Of a DNA stretch of 64,000 bases, positions 8,828 through 18,162 are shown one piece after another (position 1 is the first letter of the stretch; each line of letters begins with the position of its first letter). The stretch spans positions 558,001-622,000 of the forward strand of contig OX638346.1 in the NCBI GenBank assembly GCA_951813515.1, in the 5' to 3' direction. The notes under the pieces are model-generated. The model did not search any database and was not told the DNA's origin. It saw only the letters and a list, made by a program, of their open reading frames with translations. This stretch comes from an uncultured Pseudomonadales bacterium (GTDB lineage: Bacteria; Pseudomonadota; Gammaproteobacteria; Pseudomonadales; Azotimanducaceae). The translations under genes and the position numbers were made by a program.

Positions 8828-8978
8828 TTCCTCGAGTTCTGCGAGTGGGGGAACATTATGCTCGGAACCTCTCCCCGCAGCATGTGCATGGGCCGTTTGG
8901 TTATTCTCACAACGGAATCCCGGCGCCCAGTGCTGTAAGCTGCGGCCCGCCGGGTTGAGTGAACAAAGGGGGTTCTCC

Positions 8979-9902
8979 ATGCCGCTGACCGTCACGCCAA
9001 TCGATGCCACGCTTGGAGCCGTTGTGACGGGTGTCGATCTCGCCTCGCTCGACGACGCCAGCTGGGAGGAGATCCACAGCGCCTTCCTCGCCTACGGCGT
9101 GCTGGTCTTTCCGGACCAATCGCTCGACGAGGAGTCCCAGGGCGCTTTTGCCCGGCGCTTCGGCAGGATCGAAAGGCTGTCGTCGAGGCAGACCGGCGGC
9201 ACGGTTCAGTTCTCCAACCAGAAGCCGGACGGCACGCTCATGCAACCGGACGAGGAGCGCTACCGCATTCTCAAGGGCAACGAGGGCTGGCACACGGACA
9301 GCACCTACATGCCGCTCGCCGCCAAGGCGTCCATGCTGATGGCCCTTGTCGTGCCGCCGAAGGGCGGCGAAACCGAGTTCGCCGACATGCGCGCCGGGTA
9401 CGATGCGCTCAACGCCGACACCCGGCGAACGCTTGAAGGACTCTCGGCATACCACTCCCTCTACAACTCGCAGGCGCGGTTGGGTTACCGGCACACGACC
9501 GACAACCTGTACGGGTTCCACGACAAGGGAGCGCCGCTGCGCCCGATCATCAAGACGCACCCCGAAACCGGCCGCAAGTCCATCTACACGGGTCGTCACG
9601 CCTACGGCATTCCGGGGATGAGCGCGGCCGAGTCAGAGTCGCTGCTCGACGGATTGATGGCCGAGGCCTGCCAGCCGCCGCGCACCTACCTGCATCGCTG
9701 GAAAGTGGACGACCTGGCCGTCTGGGACAACCGTTGCCTGATGCACCGCGCCCGTCCCTATAACACGGACCATCCGCGGGTACTGCGCGCGTCTCGGATT
9801 GCCGGCGAACCGGAGAGCGAGTTGGCGCCAACGTTCGCCGATCCTCGGGCGGCGGCGTTCCATCCATCGTCATCCAACAAGTCTTCGTTGACAGCGTCCT
9901 GA
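8979..9902 (+). CDS. TauD/TfdA-family Fe(II)/2-oxoglutarate dioxygenase
   Basis: A 307-residue enzyme with the family start (LTVTPIDATLGAVVTGVDL), metal residues His105-x-Asp107 (WHTDST) and distal His256 (NRCLMHRARP), followed by the Arg region that binds 2-oxoglutarate. ATG 8979 has a strong AAAGGGGG ribosome site 6 nt upstream, so the in-frame ATG at 8955 is not needed. Relatives attack taurine, 2,4-D or alpha-keto acids; the substrate cannot be told from sequence. It is the first gene of a plus-strand run and lies 5 bp before the large ABC-2 fusion gene. Confidence 0.9.
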   Translation: MPLTVTPIDATLGAVVTGVDLASLDDASWEEIHSAFLAYGVLVFPDQSLDEESQGAFARRFGRIERLSSRQTGGTVQFSNQKPDGTLMQPDEERYRILKGNEGWHTDSTYMPLAAKASMLMALVVPPKGGETEFADMRAGYDALNADTRRTLEGLSAYHSLYNSQARLGYRHTTDNLYGFHDKGAPLRPIIKTHPETGRKSIYTGRHAYGIPGMSAAESESLLDGLMAEACQPPRTYLHRWKVDDLAVWDNRCLMHRARPYNTDHPRVLRASRIAGEPESELAPTFADPRAAAFHPSSSNKSSLTAS

Positions 9903-9907
9903 CAACG

Positions 9908-12900
9908 ATGCCCCGCCGCCTTCTCGCCGTCGCCCTGGCCGAGATGCGGTCCTCGCGACGCCTGGCCCGCACCTGGCTGTTCTTCATCCTCGTTTGGGTG
10001 ACGGGACTGGCATCGTACCTGTACTACGGGGTGGCACACGCATTCGGCTCACGGGTCCTGGTCACGACAGGAATGATCCTCAGCCCGAAAGCACTCTCCG
10101 CATCCCTGGGGAGTTCGATGCTGTTCTGGTTGCAGGTATGCCTCATCTTCCTCGCATTCGATGTGCTTGCCCGGGACCGGCGCGACCGCATCCACGAGGT
10201 GCTGAGTTCTCGACCCTTAAGCAACCTCGATTTGCTTGTCGGGAGAACCCTGGGCCTGACGCTGCTGGCATGGATTCCGGTACTGGCCATCGCCATCCTG
10301 ATATTGGTCCTGGGGGCCGTCGGCGCCGAGTTCGGCTGGTGGATCAGCGACGTGGAGCCGGTGTCGTTCATCGCGATGCTACTCGTCGATGTCCCCGTGT
10401 CGCTGGTGGTGTGGTGCGTGCTGATCATCCTGTTGGCGGTCGTCCTGCGAAATCGTCTCGTTGTCGCCATCGCCGGGCTTGCCCTCGCGGGACTGTTCGG
10501 CTGGGCTGCGACGGTCACACCCCTGTACCTGATGCCGCTGTTCGGCTTCGGTCCGAACCTGGTGCCGTCCGACATGATGCCGGTATTCCTCGACGGTACG
10601 GCCGTGGTACAGCGCCTCTCCACACTGGCCATTTCGGCCGGTCTGCTCGTCCTCGCCGCCGTGCTCTACCCGCGCCTGGACGGAGCTTCCAAAGCCGTCC
10701 GGCTCGCGACGGGCGCAACGCTCGTCAGCATCGGCGCCGCAGGTCTTGTCGGCATCGCGGTTTCCGCCACGGACGATCTGACTGTTCGCGAGAACTGGGC
10801 GGACGTCCACCGCCCGCTCGCCGGACTCCCCCGCGCCGACCTGGAGCATATCACCGGGACCGTAGACATCAATCCCGGCGAGCTTCTGCGAATAGACATC
10901 GACATGCGTCTGCAACCGCCGTCCGCTGCGGGAGGCGAGTTGCTGCTCAGCTTCAACCCAGGCATGGATATCGAGACGCTGCGGATCAATGGAGAGGAAG
11001 TCGCTTTCAGCCATGCATCCGGCCTGCTGACAGTGCAAGCGCCTTCGCCGGGGAACGCACCGCTGACCCTTTCGCTTGCCGCAGCGGGAATTCCCGACCC
11101 GCGGTTCGCCTATCTCGACAGCGCCATCGACCCGGACAAGGTCACCGGCACGGACTTATCGGTAGCCCAACTGGGCCGGGATGCCAGCCTTTTCGACGAC
11201 GATTATGTGGCGCTGATGCCCGGTACACGCTGGCTGCCCCTGCCCGGATCGAACTTCGGCGACGAAGCGCCGTCCCGGGGACGGGACTTCTTTACGACGG
11301 ACATCAGCGTGCAGGCGCCACCCGGCTGGACAGTGGCGGGTCCCGGTGACCGCCAGACCGTCGAAGGCAGCGACCGCGTTCGCTTCCATCCCACCGCGCC
11401 GGTGCCTGCCGTCGCCCTGTTCGCCGCCCGGTTCGAACGACGCGCGCTGGGCGCGGGCGGCGTGCTGTTTGAACTACTCATCCATCCTGCGCACGCCGAC
11501 AACCTGGACTTCTTCGCCCACGCCGGCGAAGAACTGGCGCTGCGGCTGGAGGAAATGTTCAATGCGGCCGCAGATGCCGGGCTGGCGTATCCCTACGAAA
11601 CCCTGAGCGTGGTGGAAATCCCATCGAGATTGCGCGGTTACGGCGGCGGTTGGCGGCTGGATACGGTGCTGGCGCAGCCGGGCATTCTCCTGCTACGGGA
11701 ATTCAGTCTGCCCATCGCGCGTTTCGATCTCGTCGATACCGAGGAGTTCGAGGAACGCGAGGGTGGCCCGGCCGCCGCCAAGATCGACATGCTGGCGCGT
11801 TCGCTGGAAAACGACTTCGCCGGCGGCAACGTCTTCCACGGTGCGGCACGGAACTTCCTGCGCTACCAGACCGGCGCAACCGGACCCGGCGCGGTGGCGA
11901 TCGATTTCGTCCTCGAGAGCCTCGCCAATCGCGTAGTGACGAGTCGGCCCGGCTACTTTTCCGCTTATCGCATATCCGCAGATTTCCAGTACGCCACTGG
12001 GGCGGCGATGGCAAGCATCTTCGGCGGATCAACCGTATCGGTCTCGAACGCCGTTTACCAAGCGGCAACGAGCCGCCCCTCCGTGTGGGACCGCGTCCTC
12101 TCCCAGCCATTATCGCAACTCGATGTCGACAACGACCCGGAGAGGGCGCTCAACGCGCTTATGCTCAAGGCGACATCCATTGCCAATGTCCTGTTCGACG
12201 CGCTCGGACCGATTCGCTCGGCCGCCCTGCTCGCCGAACTCCGGGAGCGATACACGGGCAAGAACTTCACGGCCGAGGACCTTGAGCAGGTCGCCGCCTA
12301 CCTGGGAATCGACCTCGGCGGCCTGCTGGGGGAGTGGCTGCACGAGACCCACCTGCCCGGTTTCCTGACTTCCGCCGCACGGGTGCAGCGCCTATCCGAC
12401 GGGGAAGACGGAACTCCTCGGTACCAGGTGCTCGTGGACGTGCGCAACGACGAACCCGCTCCGGGACTGTTCCGCCTCGTCTGCACAACGGAGGACCGGA
12501 CAGACGCCACGCAACCGGTTCGGGTCGCCGCCAATGCATCCGTGGAAGTGGGCATGGTCACCTCCTCGCCACCCAGCAAACTTGCGCTGGACCCCTACCT
12601 CTCGCTGAACCGCCTGAGGGTCACGGTATCGCTGCCGGAGATCGACGTCGAGGAAGCGTCTGATTCCCAACCCATCCATGGTTCCCGGCCGAGCGACTGG
12701 CTTCCGCCGACGCCCGCCGGCGTCATCGTGGACGATCTCGATGGGGGATTCACCGCGGAGTCCGATACCGAAGACGGCATGGGCATGAACGTTCTTGCCT
12801 CACTCTCAGGCATCGATGCCGAGATGGACCAGGGCCTCCTTCTATACACCCCGCCCGTCCATACGGGGGGACAAGGCTGGGTGCGGGAGGTGACGGCCAG

Positions 12901-13261
12901 CGGCTGGGGGAAGTACCGCCGCACCACGGCCCGCGCGACTGGGACCGGCTCTGCCAAGGCGGTCTTCTCCGCAACCCTGCCCTCCACCGGAACATGGCGC
13001 CTCGATTACCACCTGCCCATCGACCCAAAGCAAAAAGGCATTTTCATTGACCGGCAGGGACAGTACGACATGAAGCTCGTCGTTGGAGAGCGCGAACAAC
13101 CGGTTGAATTCGACGCATCCATCGCGGAACAGGGCTGGAACAACCTGGGCGACTTCGAGGTCGAGTCTGCCGACGTCCGCCTCGTGGTCTCGAACCTCGC
13201 CTCCTCGGGCTTCGTCATCTACGCGGACGCGATCCGCTGGACACCTGTGAACGCAGAATGA
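9908..13261 (+). CDS. ABC-2-type permease fused to M1-peptidase-like and golvesin-like domains
   Basis: A 1117-residue protein. Residues about 1-290 form a membrane domain with six or more hydrophobic segments of the ABC-2 permease type. Residues about 300-850 resemble the extracytoplasmic M1-aminopeptidase-like part found in some permease fusions, but I see no HExxH zinc motif, so this part is probably not a peptidase. Residues about 960-1117 resemble the golvesin C-terminal beta domain (GWNNLGDFEVESADVRLVVS, FVIYADAIRW). No ATPase gene is adjacent, which is unusual for a permease. Its stop overlaps an alternative ATG of the next gene. Probable role: export or envelope remodelling; cargo unknown. 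Confidence 0.7.
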   Translation: MPRRLLAVALAEMRSSRRLARTWLFFILVWVTGLASYLYYGVAHAFGSRVLVTTGMILSPKALSASLGSSMLFWLQVCLIFLAFDVLARDRRDRIHEVLSSRPLSNLDLLVGRTLGLTLLAWIPVLAIAILILVLGAVGAEFGWWISDVEPVSFIAMLLVDVPVSLVVWCVLIILLAVVLRNRLVVAIAGLALAGLFGWAATVTPLYLMPLFGFGPNLVPSDMMPVFLDGTAVVQRLSTLAISAGLLVLAAVLYPRLDGASKAVRLATGATLVSIGAAGLVGIAVSATDDLTVRENWADVHRPLAGLPRADLEHITGTVDINPGELLRIDIDMRLQPPSAAGGELLLSFNPGMDIETLRINGEEVAFSHASGLLTVQAPSPGNAPLTLSLAAAGIPDPRFAYLDSAIDPDKVTGTDLSVAQLGRDASLFDDDYVALMPGTRWLPLPGSNFGDEAPSRGRDFFTTDISVQAPPGWTVAGPGDRQTVEGSDRVRFHPTAPVPAVALFAARFERRALGAGGVLFELLIHPAHADNLDFFAHAGEELALRLEEMFNAAADAGLAYPYETLSVVEIPSRLRGYGGGWRLDTVLAQPGILLLREFSLPIARFDLVDTEEFEEREGGPAAAKIDMLARSLENDFAGGNVFHGAARNFLRYQTGATGPGAVAIDFVLESLANRVVTSRPGYFSAYRISADFQYATGAAMASIFGGSTVSVSNAVYQAATSRPSVWDRVLSQPLSQLDVDNDPERALNALMLKATSIANVLFDALGPIRSAALLAELRERYTGKNFTAEDLEQVAAYLGIDLGGLLGEWLHETHLPGFLTSAARVQRLSDGEDGTPRYQVLVDVRNDEPAPGLFRLVCTTEDRTDATQPVRVAANASVEVGMVTSSPPSKLALDPYLSLNRLRVTVSLPEIDVEEASDSQPIHGSRPSDWLPPTPAGVIVDDLDGGFTAESDTEDGMGMNVLASLSGIDAEMDQGLLLYTPPVHTGGQGWVREVTASGWGKYRRTTARATGTGSAKAVFSATLPSTGTWRLDYHLPIDPKQKGIFIDRQGQYDMKLVVGEREQPVEFDASIAEQGWNNLGDFEVESADVRLVVSNLASSGFVIYADAIRWTPVNAE

Positions 13262-13350
13262 TAGTCAGTCCCTCGCTTGAATCCGTGAGCCGCTCTTTCG
13301 GAAGTACAACAGCCGCTACAATGGCCATACGACAAACGGGAGGCCGAACC

Positions 13351-14304
13351 GTGGGCGAAATCAGCCACCGCACCGTGGAGACGAACGGCATCAACATGCA
13401 TATCGCCGAAGCCGGCGAAGGCCCGCTGGTCATTCTCTGCCACGGCTTCCCGGAGTCCTGGTACTCCTGGCGCCATCAACTCCCGGCTCTCGCCGCGCGG
13501 GGCTATCGCGCGGTCGCGCCCGACCAGCGCGGTTATGGACGCACCGATGCGCCGGCCCGCCTCGATGCGTATACCCAGTTCCACCTCGTCGGCGACATCG
13601 TCGGCCTCGTGCGCGCCCTCGGCGAAGATACGGCCGTGATCGTCGGACACGACTGGGGCGCGCCTGTCGCGTGGAACGCCGCCCTGTGGCGCTCCGACAT
13701 CTTCCGCGCAGTGGTCGGGATGAGCGTGCCTGCCACAGACCGGCCGCAAGGGGTTCCAACGGCGTTCATGAAACAGAGGTTCGGAGACAACTTCTTCTAC
13801 ATGCTCTACTTCCAGACGCCGGGCGTCGCCGAGCACGAACTGCAAAAGGACGTTCGGCGGACCTTGCGCATGCTGCTTTACTCCGCGTCCGGTGCGGGAA
13901 TCGAAAATGCCTTCCTGCGTCTTCCAAAGACGGCGGGCTTCCTCGATCAGATGGCCGAACCCGAGGCGTTGCCGGACTGGCTCGCCGAGGAAGATCTCGA
14001 CTATTTCACCGAAGAGTTCCTGCGCACCGGTTTCCGCGGCGGGCTCAACTGGTATCGCAACATCGACCGCAACTGGGAACTCTCAGCGCCGTTCGCGGGC
14101 AAACGCATCGAACAGCCGGCCCTGTTCATCACCGGCGATCGGGACCTGACCCTGGCGATGCCGGGATACGAGGAGCGAATGCGCGCGGTCGTGCCGAACC
14201 TGCGGGACGTCGTCTCCTTCCCGGGGGTCGGACACTGGACACAGCAGGAGAACCCGGACGGGACCAACGAAGCGATACTGGGATTCCTCGACTCGCTGCA
14301 CTGA
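13351..14304 (+). CDS. Alpha/beta hydrolase, epoxide hydrolase-like
   Basis: A 317-residue alpha/beta hydrolase. Features are the oxyanion block HGFPESWYSWRHQ, the nucleophile elbow GHDWGAP with Asp as nucleophile, a cap domain, and the catalytic His in GVGHWTQQE. Asp in the elbow is typical of epoxide hydrolases and haloalkane dehalogenases; the HGFPES block favours epoxide hydrolase. The start is GTG 13351, because GGGAGG lies 7 nt upstream; in-frame ATGs at 13258 and 13321 lack a site and add unrelated residues. It is followed after 15 bp by the enolase-superfamily gene. Confidence 0.85.
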   Translation: MGEISHRTVETNGINMHIAEAGEGPLVILCHGFPESWYSWRHQLPALAARGYRAVAPDQRGYGRTDAPARLDAYTQFHLVGDIVGLVRALGEDTAVIVGHDWGAPVAWNAALWRSDIFRAVVGMSVPATDRPQGVPTAFMKQRFGDNFFYMLYFQTPGVAEHELQKDVRRTLRMLLYSASGAGIENAFLRLPKTAGFLDQMAEPEALPDWLAEEDLDYFTEEFLRTGFRGGLNWYRNIDRNWELSAPFAGKRIEQPALFITGDRDLTLAMPGYEERMRAVVPNLRDVVSFPGVGHWTQQENPDGTNEAILGFLDSLH

Positions 14305-14319
14305 CGAAGGCATGTACAC

Positions 14320-15393
14320 ATGAAACCGCGCGTAACCGGCCTGGAGGTCCTCCCCGTCACCGTCAGCGCGCGCACGACCTGGCGATTCGTGCGCCTGTCC
14401 ACCAACGTCGGTGTCAGCGGTCTCGGCGAGGCGTCCGCTGGCGATCCCGAAGTTTCCGACCTGGAAGAGTTCTACGGCCTGCTCGGAGATTCGCTTTCCA
14501 TTCAAGCCTATCGCCACGCCGGTCTGCCACGAGCCGCCGCCGGTGGGGTTCGCGCAGCCTCGGCGTTCAGCGCCATCGAACAGGCGCTCTGGGACATACG
14601 CGGCAAGCTCTTGGGAGCGCCGGTGCACGAACTCCTGGGCGGTCGGCTGCGCGATGCGGTGGAGCTCTACGCCAACGTCAACCGGATGACGGACAATCGC
14701 GTGCCGGAAGGATTCGCGAGGAGCGCGGCACTCGCGCGCGATGCGGGATTCCGGGCGGTCAAGGCGGCGCCGTTCGACGGCTTTCCATCGCCACATGCAC
14801 CATCCGATGCCATCGAGGCCGCGACCACCGCGGGCATCGACGCCATGCTCGCAATCCGTGAAGCCGTCGGCGAGGACGTGGCGGTCAAGGTCGACTGCCA
14901 CAGCGCCTTCGACTTCTCCCGCGCGGTGTCCGCCGCCGAACGGATGCGGCCCGCAGATCTCGACTGGTTCGAAGAGCCGCTGCCGGTCGATGACCTGAAC
15001 GGCATCCGGGCGGTGCGTGACGCCATCGACCAGCGCCTGGCGGGAGGCGAACGCGGATTCGGCCTGCCGGGCTTCCTCCCGCTTATCACGGCCGGCGCCG
15101 TGGACGTCCTGATGCCCGATGTCACCCTCTGCGGCGGCGTGCTGGAGATGTTGCACATAGCCCGCGCCGCCGAAGCGCACGGCATGACCATCTCACCCCA
15201 CAACGCGCGCGGTCCGGTGGCCACGGCGGTGGCGCTTTCGGTCTGCGCCGCCGCCGCCAACGTGGAGAGCCTGGAACTCCAGTGGGGCGAGGTGGACTGG
15301 CGCAGCACCCTCGTCGACCCTCCCGAGCGGATCGAAGGAGGCATGCTCGCCGTACACGACGGGCCGGGGTTCGGAATCGAACTCAGTATCTGA
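14320..15393 (+). CDS. Enolase-superfamily enzyme (mandelate racemase/muconate lactonizing type)
   Basis: A 357-residue enzyme with N-terminal capping domain and (beta/alpha)8 barrel. Visible catalytic positions are Lys148 (FRAVKAAPF), metal ligands Asp192 (KVDCH), Glu218 (WFEEP) and Glu244 (GGER), and His294 (ISPHNARGP). This His-plus-Lys arrangement fits the mandelate racemase subgroup, which dehydrates or racemises acid sugars. It ends the plus-strand run that starts with the TauD gene. With the OtnK/OtnC operon nearby, a role in acid-sugar breakdown is a reasonable guess but the substrate is unknown. Confidence 0.85.
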   Translation: MKPRVTGLEVLPVTVSARTTWRFVRLSTNVGVSGLGEASAGDPEVSDLEEFYGLLGDSLSIQAYRHAGLPRAAAGGVRAASAFSAIEQALWDIRGKLLGAPVHELLGGRLRDAVELYANVNRMTDNRVPEGFARSAALARDAGFRAVKAAPFDGFPSPHAPSDAIEAATTAGIDAMLAIREAVGEDVAVKVDCHSAFDFSRAVSAAERMRPADLDWFEEPLPVDDLNGIRAVRDAIDQRLAGGERGFGLPGFLPLITAGAVDVLMPDVTLCGGVLEMLHIARAAEAHGMTISPHNARGPVATAVALSVCAAAANVESLELQWGEVDWRSTLVDPPERIEGGMLAVHDGPGFGIELSI

Positions 15394-15445
15394 ACGAATC
15401 CCCACCAGGACGCTTGAGAGAGTCGCGAAGGCAACCGGCAACCGG

Positions 15446-15474
15446 CTTCGGATCAGTTTCGAACCGATCTGAAG
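15446..15474. terminator. Strong hairpin between convergent genes, possible bidirectional terminator
   Basis: Thirteen-base arms CTTCGGATCAGTT and AACCGATCTGAAG pair with one mismatch and one G-T pair around a TCG loop. It sits in the 115-bp gap between the convergent enolase-superfamily and helicase genes. There is no T-run on either strand, so it is at best an imperfect intrinsic terminator. Confidence 0.4.
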
Positions 15475-15508
15475 AAGGCGTCCTCGCTCCCCGGGGGAAC
15501 CTGGTCCG

Positions 15509-17056
15509 CTATCGAGTCTGAAGCGCCAGAATGCGATCTACGCGAAACATGCGCTCCTCTCCCCGCATTCGACAGAAGGCGCGCATGCCGAGAAAGGACC
15601 TGCCCCGGTAGGACTGCGGCCCGACGCTCAGGGGCACGACAAGCCGCTCGCTCATCGTGTCGTCGGTCTTGAGGTAGGTCATTTCGATCTCGGTGCCTTC
15701 CCGGATCGCGCGCTGGATCACCGCCTCCTTCTCCAACGCCGGCATCGCCTGTTCGGACTCCCGGTAACGATACCCGGTGAGAAACTTCTGGATACGCCAG
15801 TCCGCCCGAATCGAACTCCGTTTGACGGGGCGTCGCAGCACGATCCCCTCAAACGAAGTGCATCGGCTCAGCGCAACGTACGTCTGGCCAGCGGCGAAGG
15901 CGCCGCGCTCCAGGTCAATGACGACGTTGTCGAATGTCTTGCCCTGACTCTTGTGAATCGTGACGGCCCAAGCCAGCCGGAAGGGAAGCTGGGTGAACCG
16001 GCCGACGGATTCGGAGGAGATTTCTCCCGCCTCCACAACGAAACGTATGACCTCCCACGTGTGCGGCTCCACTTCCACCGTGCCTTCGCCCCGCAGGCGA
16101 ATCTTCACGCCACGCCTGCCCTCCTCCCACGCCGCGACCGACTCGATCATGCCGAGGCTGCCATTGACCCAGCGTCCCACCGAATCGTTGTTCAGCATCA
16201 TGACCTGGGCGCCCGCCTTGAACGCGAGTTCCGTCGCCGTCGGGTAGTGCTCGCGCCCGAAGTCTCCGGAAATCTCCGCCATGGACAAACAACTCCGGCC
16301 AGACAGGAAAGCGAGCCGGTCGGCATTGATGCGGTCCGCATTCCGGTTGGTGGTTGTCAGGCTAATGCAAAAGACGTCGTCCGGCGGTTCGAATGCGGGA
16401 TCGACGCGCGCGTTCAGATGCGCGACGTCGGCATCGTCCACGGAATCGTTGCGCACGCTGTTGAGCAACGCGACGAAGTCCGCATCTTCCTGCCGGTAGA
16501 CCTTCGTCAGTTCGACGATCTCGAGTTCGTCTTCGACCAACGCCCTGGCACTGAAGAAGTACGGCGTCTCGTAGACGCTTCGAAAGATCTCGCGTTCGCT
16601 GCCGGTGACAACCGGAGGCAGTTGGTACAGGTCTCCGACGAACACCATCTGCACACCCCCGAACGGGTCGCCGCCCTGCGGCCCGTGCTTGCGCAGGAAC
16701 ATGTCCACGCAGTCGAGCAGGTCCGCGCGCAGCATCGATGCCTCGTCGATGATGACGGTCCTGAGCTTCCTGTAGATCTGCGGATGCCGCGGTTTGCGCC
16801 GGCTGTTGCGCACCTTCTCCGGCGTGACGTCGATACCGAAATTGAAGAAGCGGTGGACCGTCTCGCCGCCCACGTTGAGCGCCGCAACTCCGGTGGGCGC
16901 GAGGATGACCGGAGTGTCCGTCGCGTGCTCTCGATAGTACTCGAGCAGGGTCGACTTGCCCGTGCCCGCCTTTCCTGTGATGAAGAGGTTGCCCCGACCG
17001 CTGGCGATGCGTTCAAGTGCGCGGGCAAACTCGGGATTGATTTCTATTGCCTGCAT
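15509..17056 (-). CDS. Pif1-like superfamily 1 helicase with C-terminal WYL-like domain
   Basis: A 515-residue protein. The N-terminal 360 residues are a Pif1/RecD-type SF1B helicase core: Walker A ITGKAGTGKST at about 26-36, APTGVAALN (motif Ia), IIDEASML (motif II), GDLYQLPPV (motif III) and the C-terminal AVTIHKSQGKTFD and YVALSRC motifs. Residues about 440-515 resemble a WYL domain (AIREGTEIEMTYL), a small ligand- or nucleic-acid-sensing fold. It should unwind DNA 5' to 3', perhaps at G-quadruplexes or stalled forks. Helicase-WYL fusions are a known but sparse architecture. It stands alone, facing a metabolic operon. Confidence 0.88.
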   Translation of the reverse strand: MQAIEINPEFARALERIASGRGNLFITGKAGTGKSTLLEYYREHATDTPVILAPTGVAALNVGGETVHRFFNFGIDVTPEKVRNSRRKPRHPQIYRKLRTVIIDEASMLRADLLDCVDMFLRKHGPQGGDPFGGVQMVFVGDLYQLPPVVTGSEREIFRSVYETPYFFSARALVEDELEIVELTKVYRQEDADFVALLNSVRNDSVDDADVAHLNARVDPAFEPPDDVFCISLTTTNRNADRINADRLAFLSGRSCLSMAEISGDFGREHYPTATELAFKAGAQVMMLNNDSVGRWVNGSLGMIESVAAWEEGRRGVKIRLRGEGTVEVEPHTWEVIRFVVEAGEISSESVGRFTQLPFRLAWAVTIHKSQGKTFDNVVIDLERGAFAAGQTYVALSRCTSFEGIVLRRPVKRSSIRADWRIQKFLTGYRYRESEQAMPALEKEAVIQRAIREGTEIEMTYLKTDDTMSERLVVPLSVGPQSYRGRSFLGMRAFCRMRGEERMFRVDRILALQTR

Positions 17057-17337
17057 CTCAATGGATCACCGCGCGGGGCGCCATATGCACGCGCCTGCCT
17101 TCCACAAGCCACGCATTACTCGGATAGCACATTCGTATCGATGAGATAGTTCACAATTCGATTCGGCGAGACCCTGACCGGTCGCGATCAAAGTCAGCGT
17201 CGTCGCCGACTTCGGGCATGGCAAGCAAATGGTCAATGAACGAATCCACCGACTTGGAAATCGACTTCTCCAAACCTCTGGTCAACCGGTCGCAGGCACC
17301 GTCGCCCTTGTGCCACGGTCCCTGACCGTGAATGCGA

Positions 17338-17730
17338 TTACGACTCCCCAAGGACCACGAAACCAAGCGCGTCGGCCACTACGGCCTGCCGCGCGTCGAG
17401 GGTGGCAAACGAAAGCTCCGGCAGGCCGGAAGAAACATACAGGGCGGTGGCAACATGCCACAGGTCGGCACCCCGCAGATAGCCAGCCCGCAAGACGGTC
17501 TTGAATTCGGGGGTCAGGGTTCTGTCGGGCAGAATCCAGTCGATTCCCAACACGATGCTTTCCTCGAATTCGAGCTTCTCGCGCTCGAACGTGGCCCGGA
17601 GTTCCGCTTCGAGCAGGTTGGAAGATATGAGGCGGTCGAATCCGTCTATCCGGTTGGCCAACGTCGACGCGTGGGGCTCGTCGAAGACGATTGCCGTCAA
17701 CGCCGAACTGTCCACATAGGCAATGCTCAT
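17338..17730 (-). CDS. PIN-domain toxin (VapC-like)
   Basis: A 130-residue PIN-domain protein. The acidic residues expected of a Mg2+-dependent ribonuclease are present: Asp7 (AYVDSSAL), Glu41/Glu43, Asp89 (RGADLWH) and Asp112 (FATLDARQ). It follows a Phd/YefM-like antitoxin gene with a 4-bp ATGA overlap, the usual antitoxin-first arrangement. Known relatives cleave tRNA or rRNA when not bound by antitoxin. It looks intact. About 280 bp of apparently non-coding DNA separate it from the helicase gene. Confidence 0.87.
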   Translation of the reverse strand: MSIAYVDSSALTAIVFDEPHASTLANRIDGFDRLISSNLLEAELRATFEREKLEFEESIVLGIDWILPDRTLTPEFKTVLRAGYLRGADLWHVATALYVSSGLPELSFATLDARQAVVADALGFVVLGES

Positions 17731-18002
17731 TCGTGGCGCTCCGTCAGAAAGCGCACCAGCGCGCCAGGTCGCCGCTCAACAGGACGAAGCGCGTGCCTTG
17801 CGCGGGACCGTACCAGCGCCCCCTGCCTTTCGAGGTCGCTTAGCCGCTGGTCGAGCGTCGGCTTCTGCCGCCGTTCGATCGGACTGATTTCCGCCACCGG
17901 TTCACCGCGATACGAAACCGTTACAGTCTTGCCCTCCCGCACCTGCCGGATGACCTCGGAAAACCGCGCCTTTGCCTCGTAGACTGAGTAGATCACCTCC
18001 AT
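17727..18002 (-). CDS. Phd/YefM-family antitoxin
   Basis: A 91-residue protein with the Phd fold (SVYEAKARFSEVIRQVREG, VTVSYRGEPVAEISPI) in the first 50 residues and a basic, probably flexible C-terminal half that would wrap the PIN toxin. The ATG at 18002 is only 13 bp from a perfect palindrome, which fits autorepression. It overlaps the toxin gene by 4 bp. The family usually pairs with Doc or RelE toxins but also occurs with PIN toxins. Confidence 0.87.
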   Translation of the reverse strand: MEVIYSVYEAKARFSEVIRQVREGKTVTVSYRGEPVAEISPIERRQKPTLDQRLSDLERQGALVRSRARHALRPVERRPGALVRFLTERHE

Positions 18003-18015
18003 GGGTCAATAATAT

Positions 18016-18028
18016 CTAGTCAGACTAG
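18016..18028. promoter_or_regulatory. Operator palindrome of the Phd/PIN toxin-antitoxin operon
   Basis: CTAGTC-A-GACTAG is a perfect 13-bp inverted repeat centred at 18022, immediately upstream of the antitoxin start. Its position matches the autoregulatory operator that antitoxins of this family bind. An AT-rich ATATTATT between it and the start could be the -10 region. Confidence 0.65.
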
Positions 18029-18162
18029 CCATTAAAAGCGCCCCGGGTCGCTGGCGCTCCGGAGGGCGCGAAGAACGGCACCACCTGCTCCCAGGCCGAC
18101 CGCCAACTGCGCGCGATCCCCGGGCACTTCTGCCTCCGGAGTCCGCAAGCCCTCATTGGGGA

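Noticed and set aside
13258..13350. ATGA-coupled upstream start for the epoxide-hydrolase-like gene
   Set aside because: The GTG at 13351 has GGGAGG at the right distance and matches the family start; the 31 extra residues do not resemble the family.
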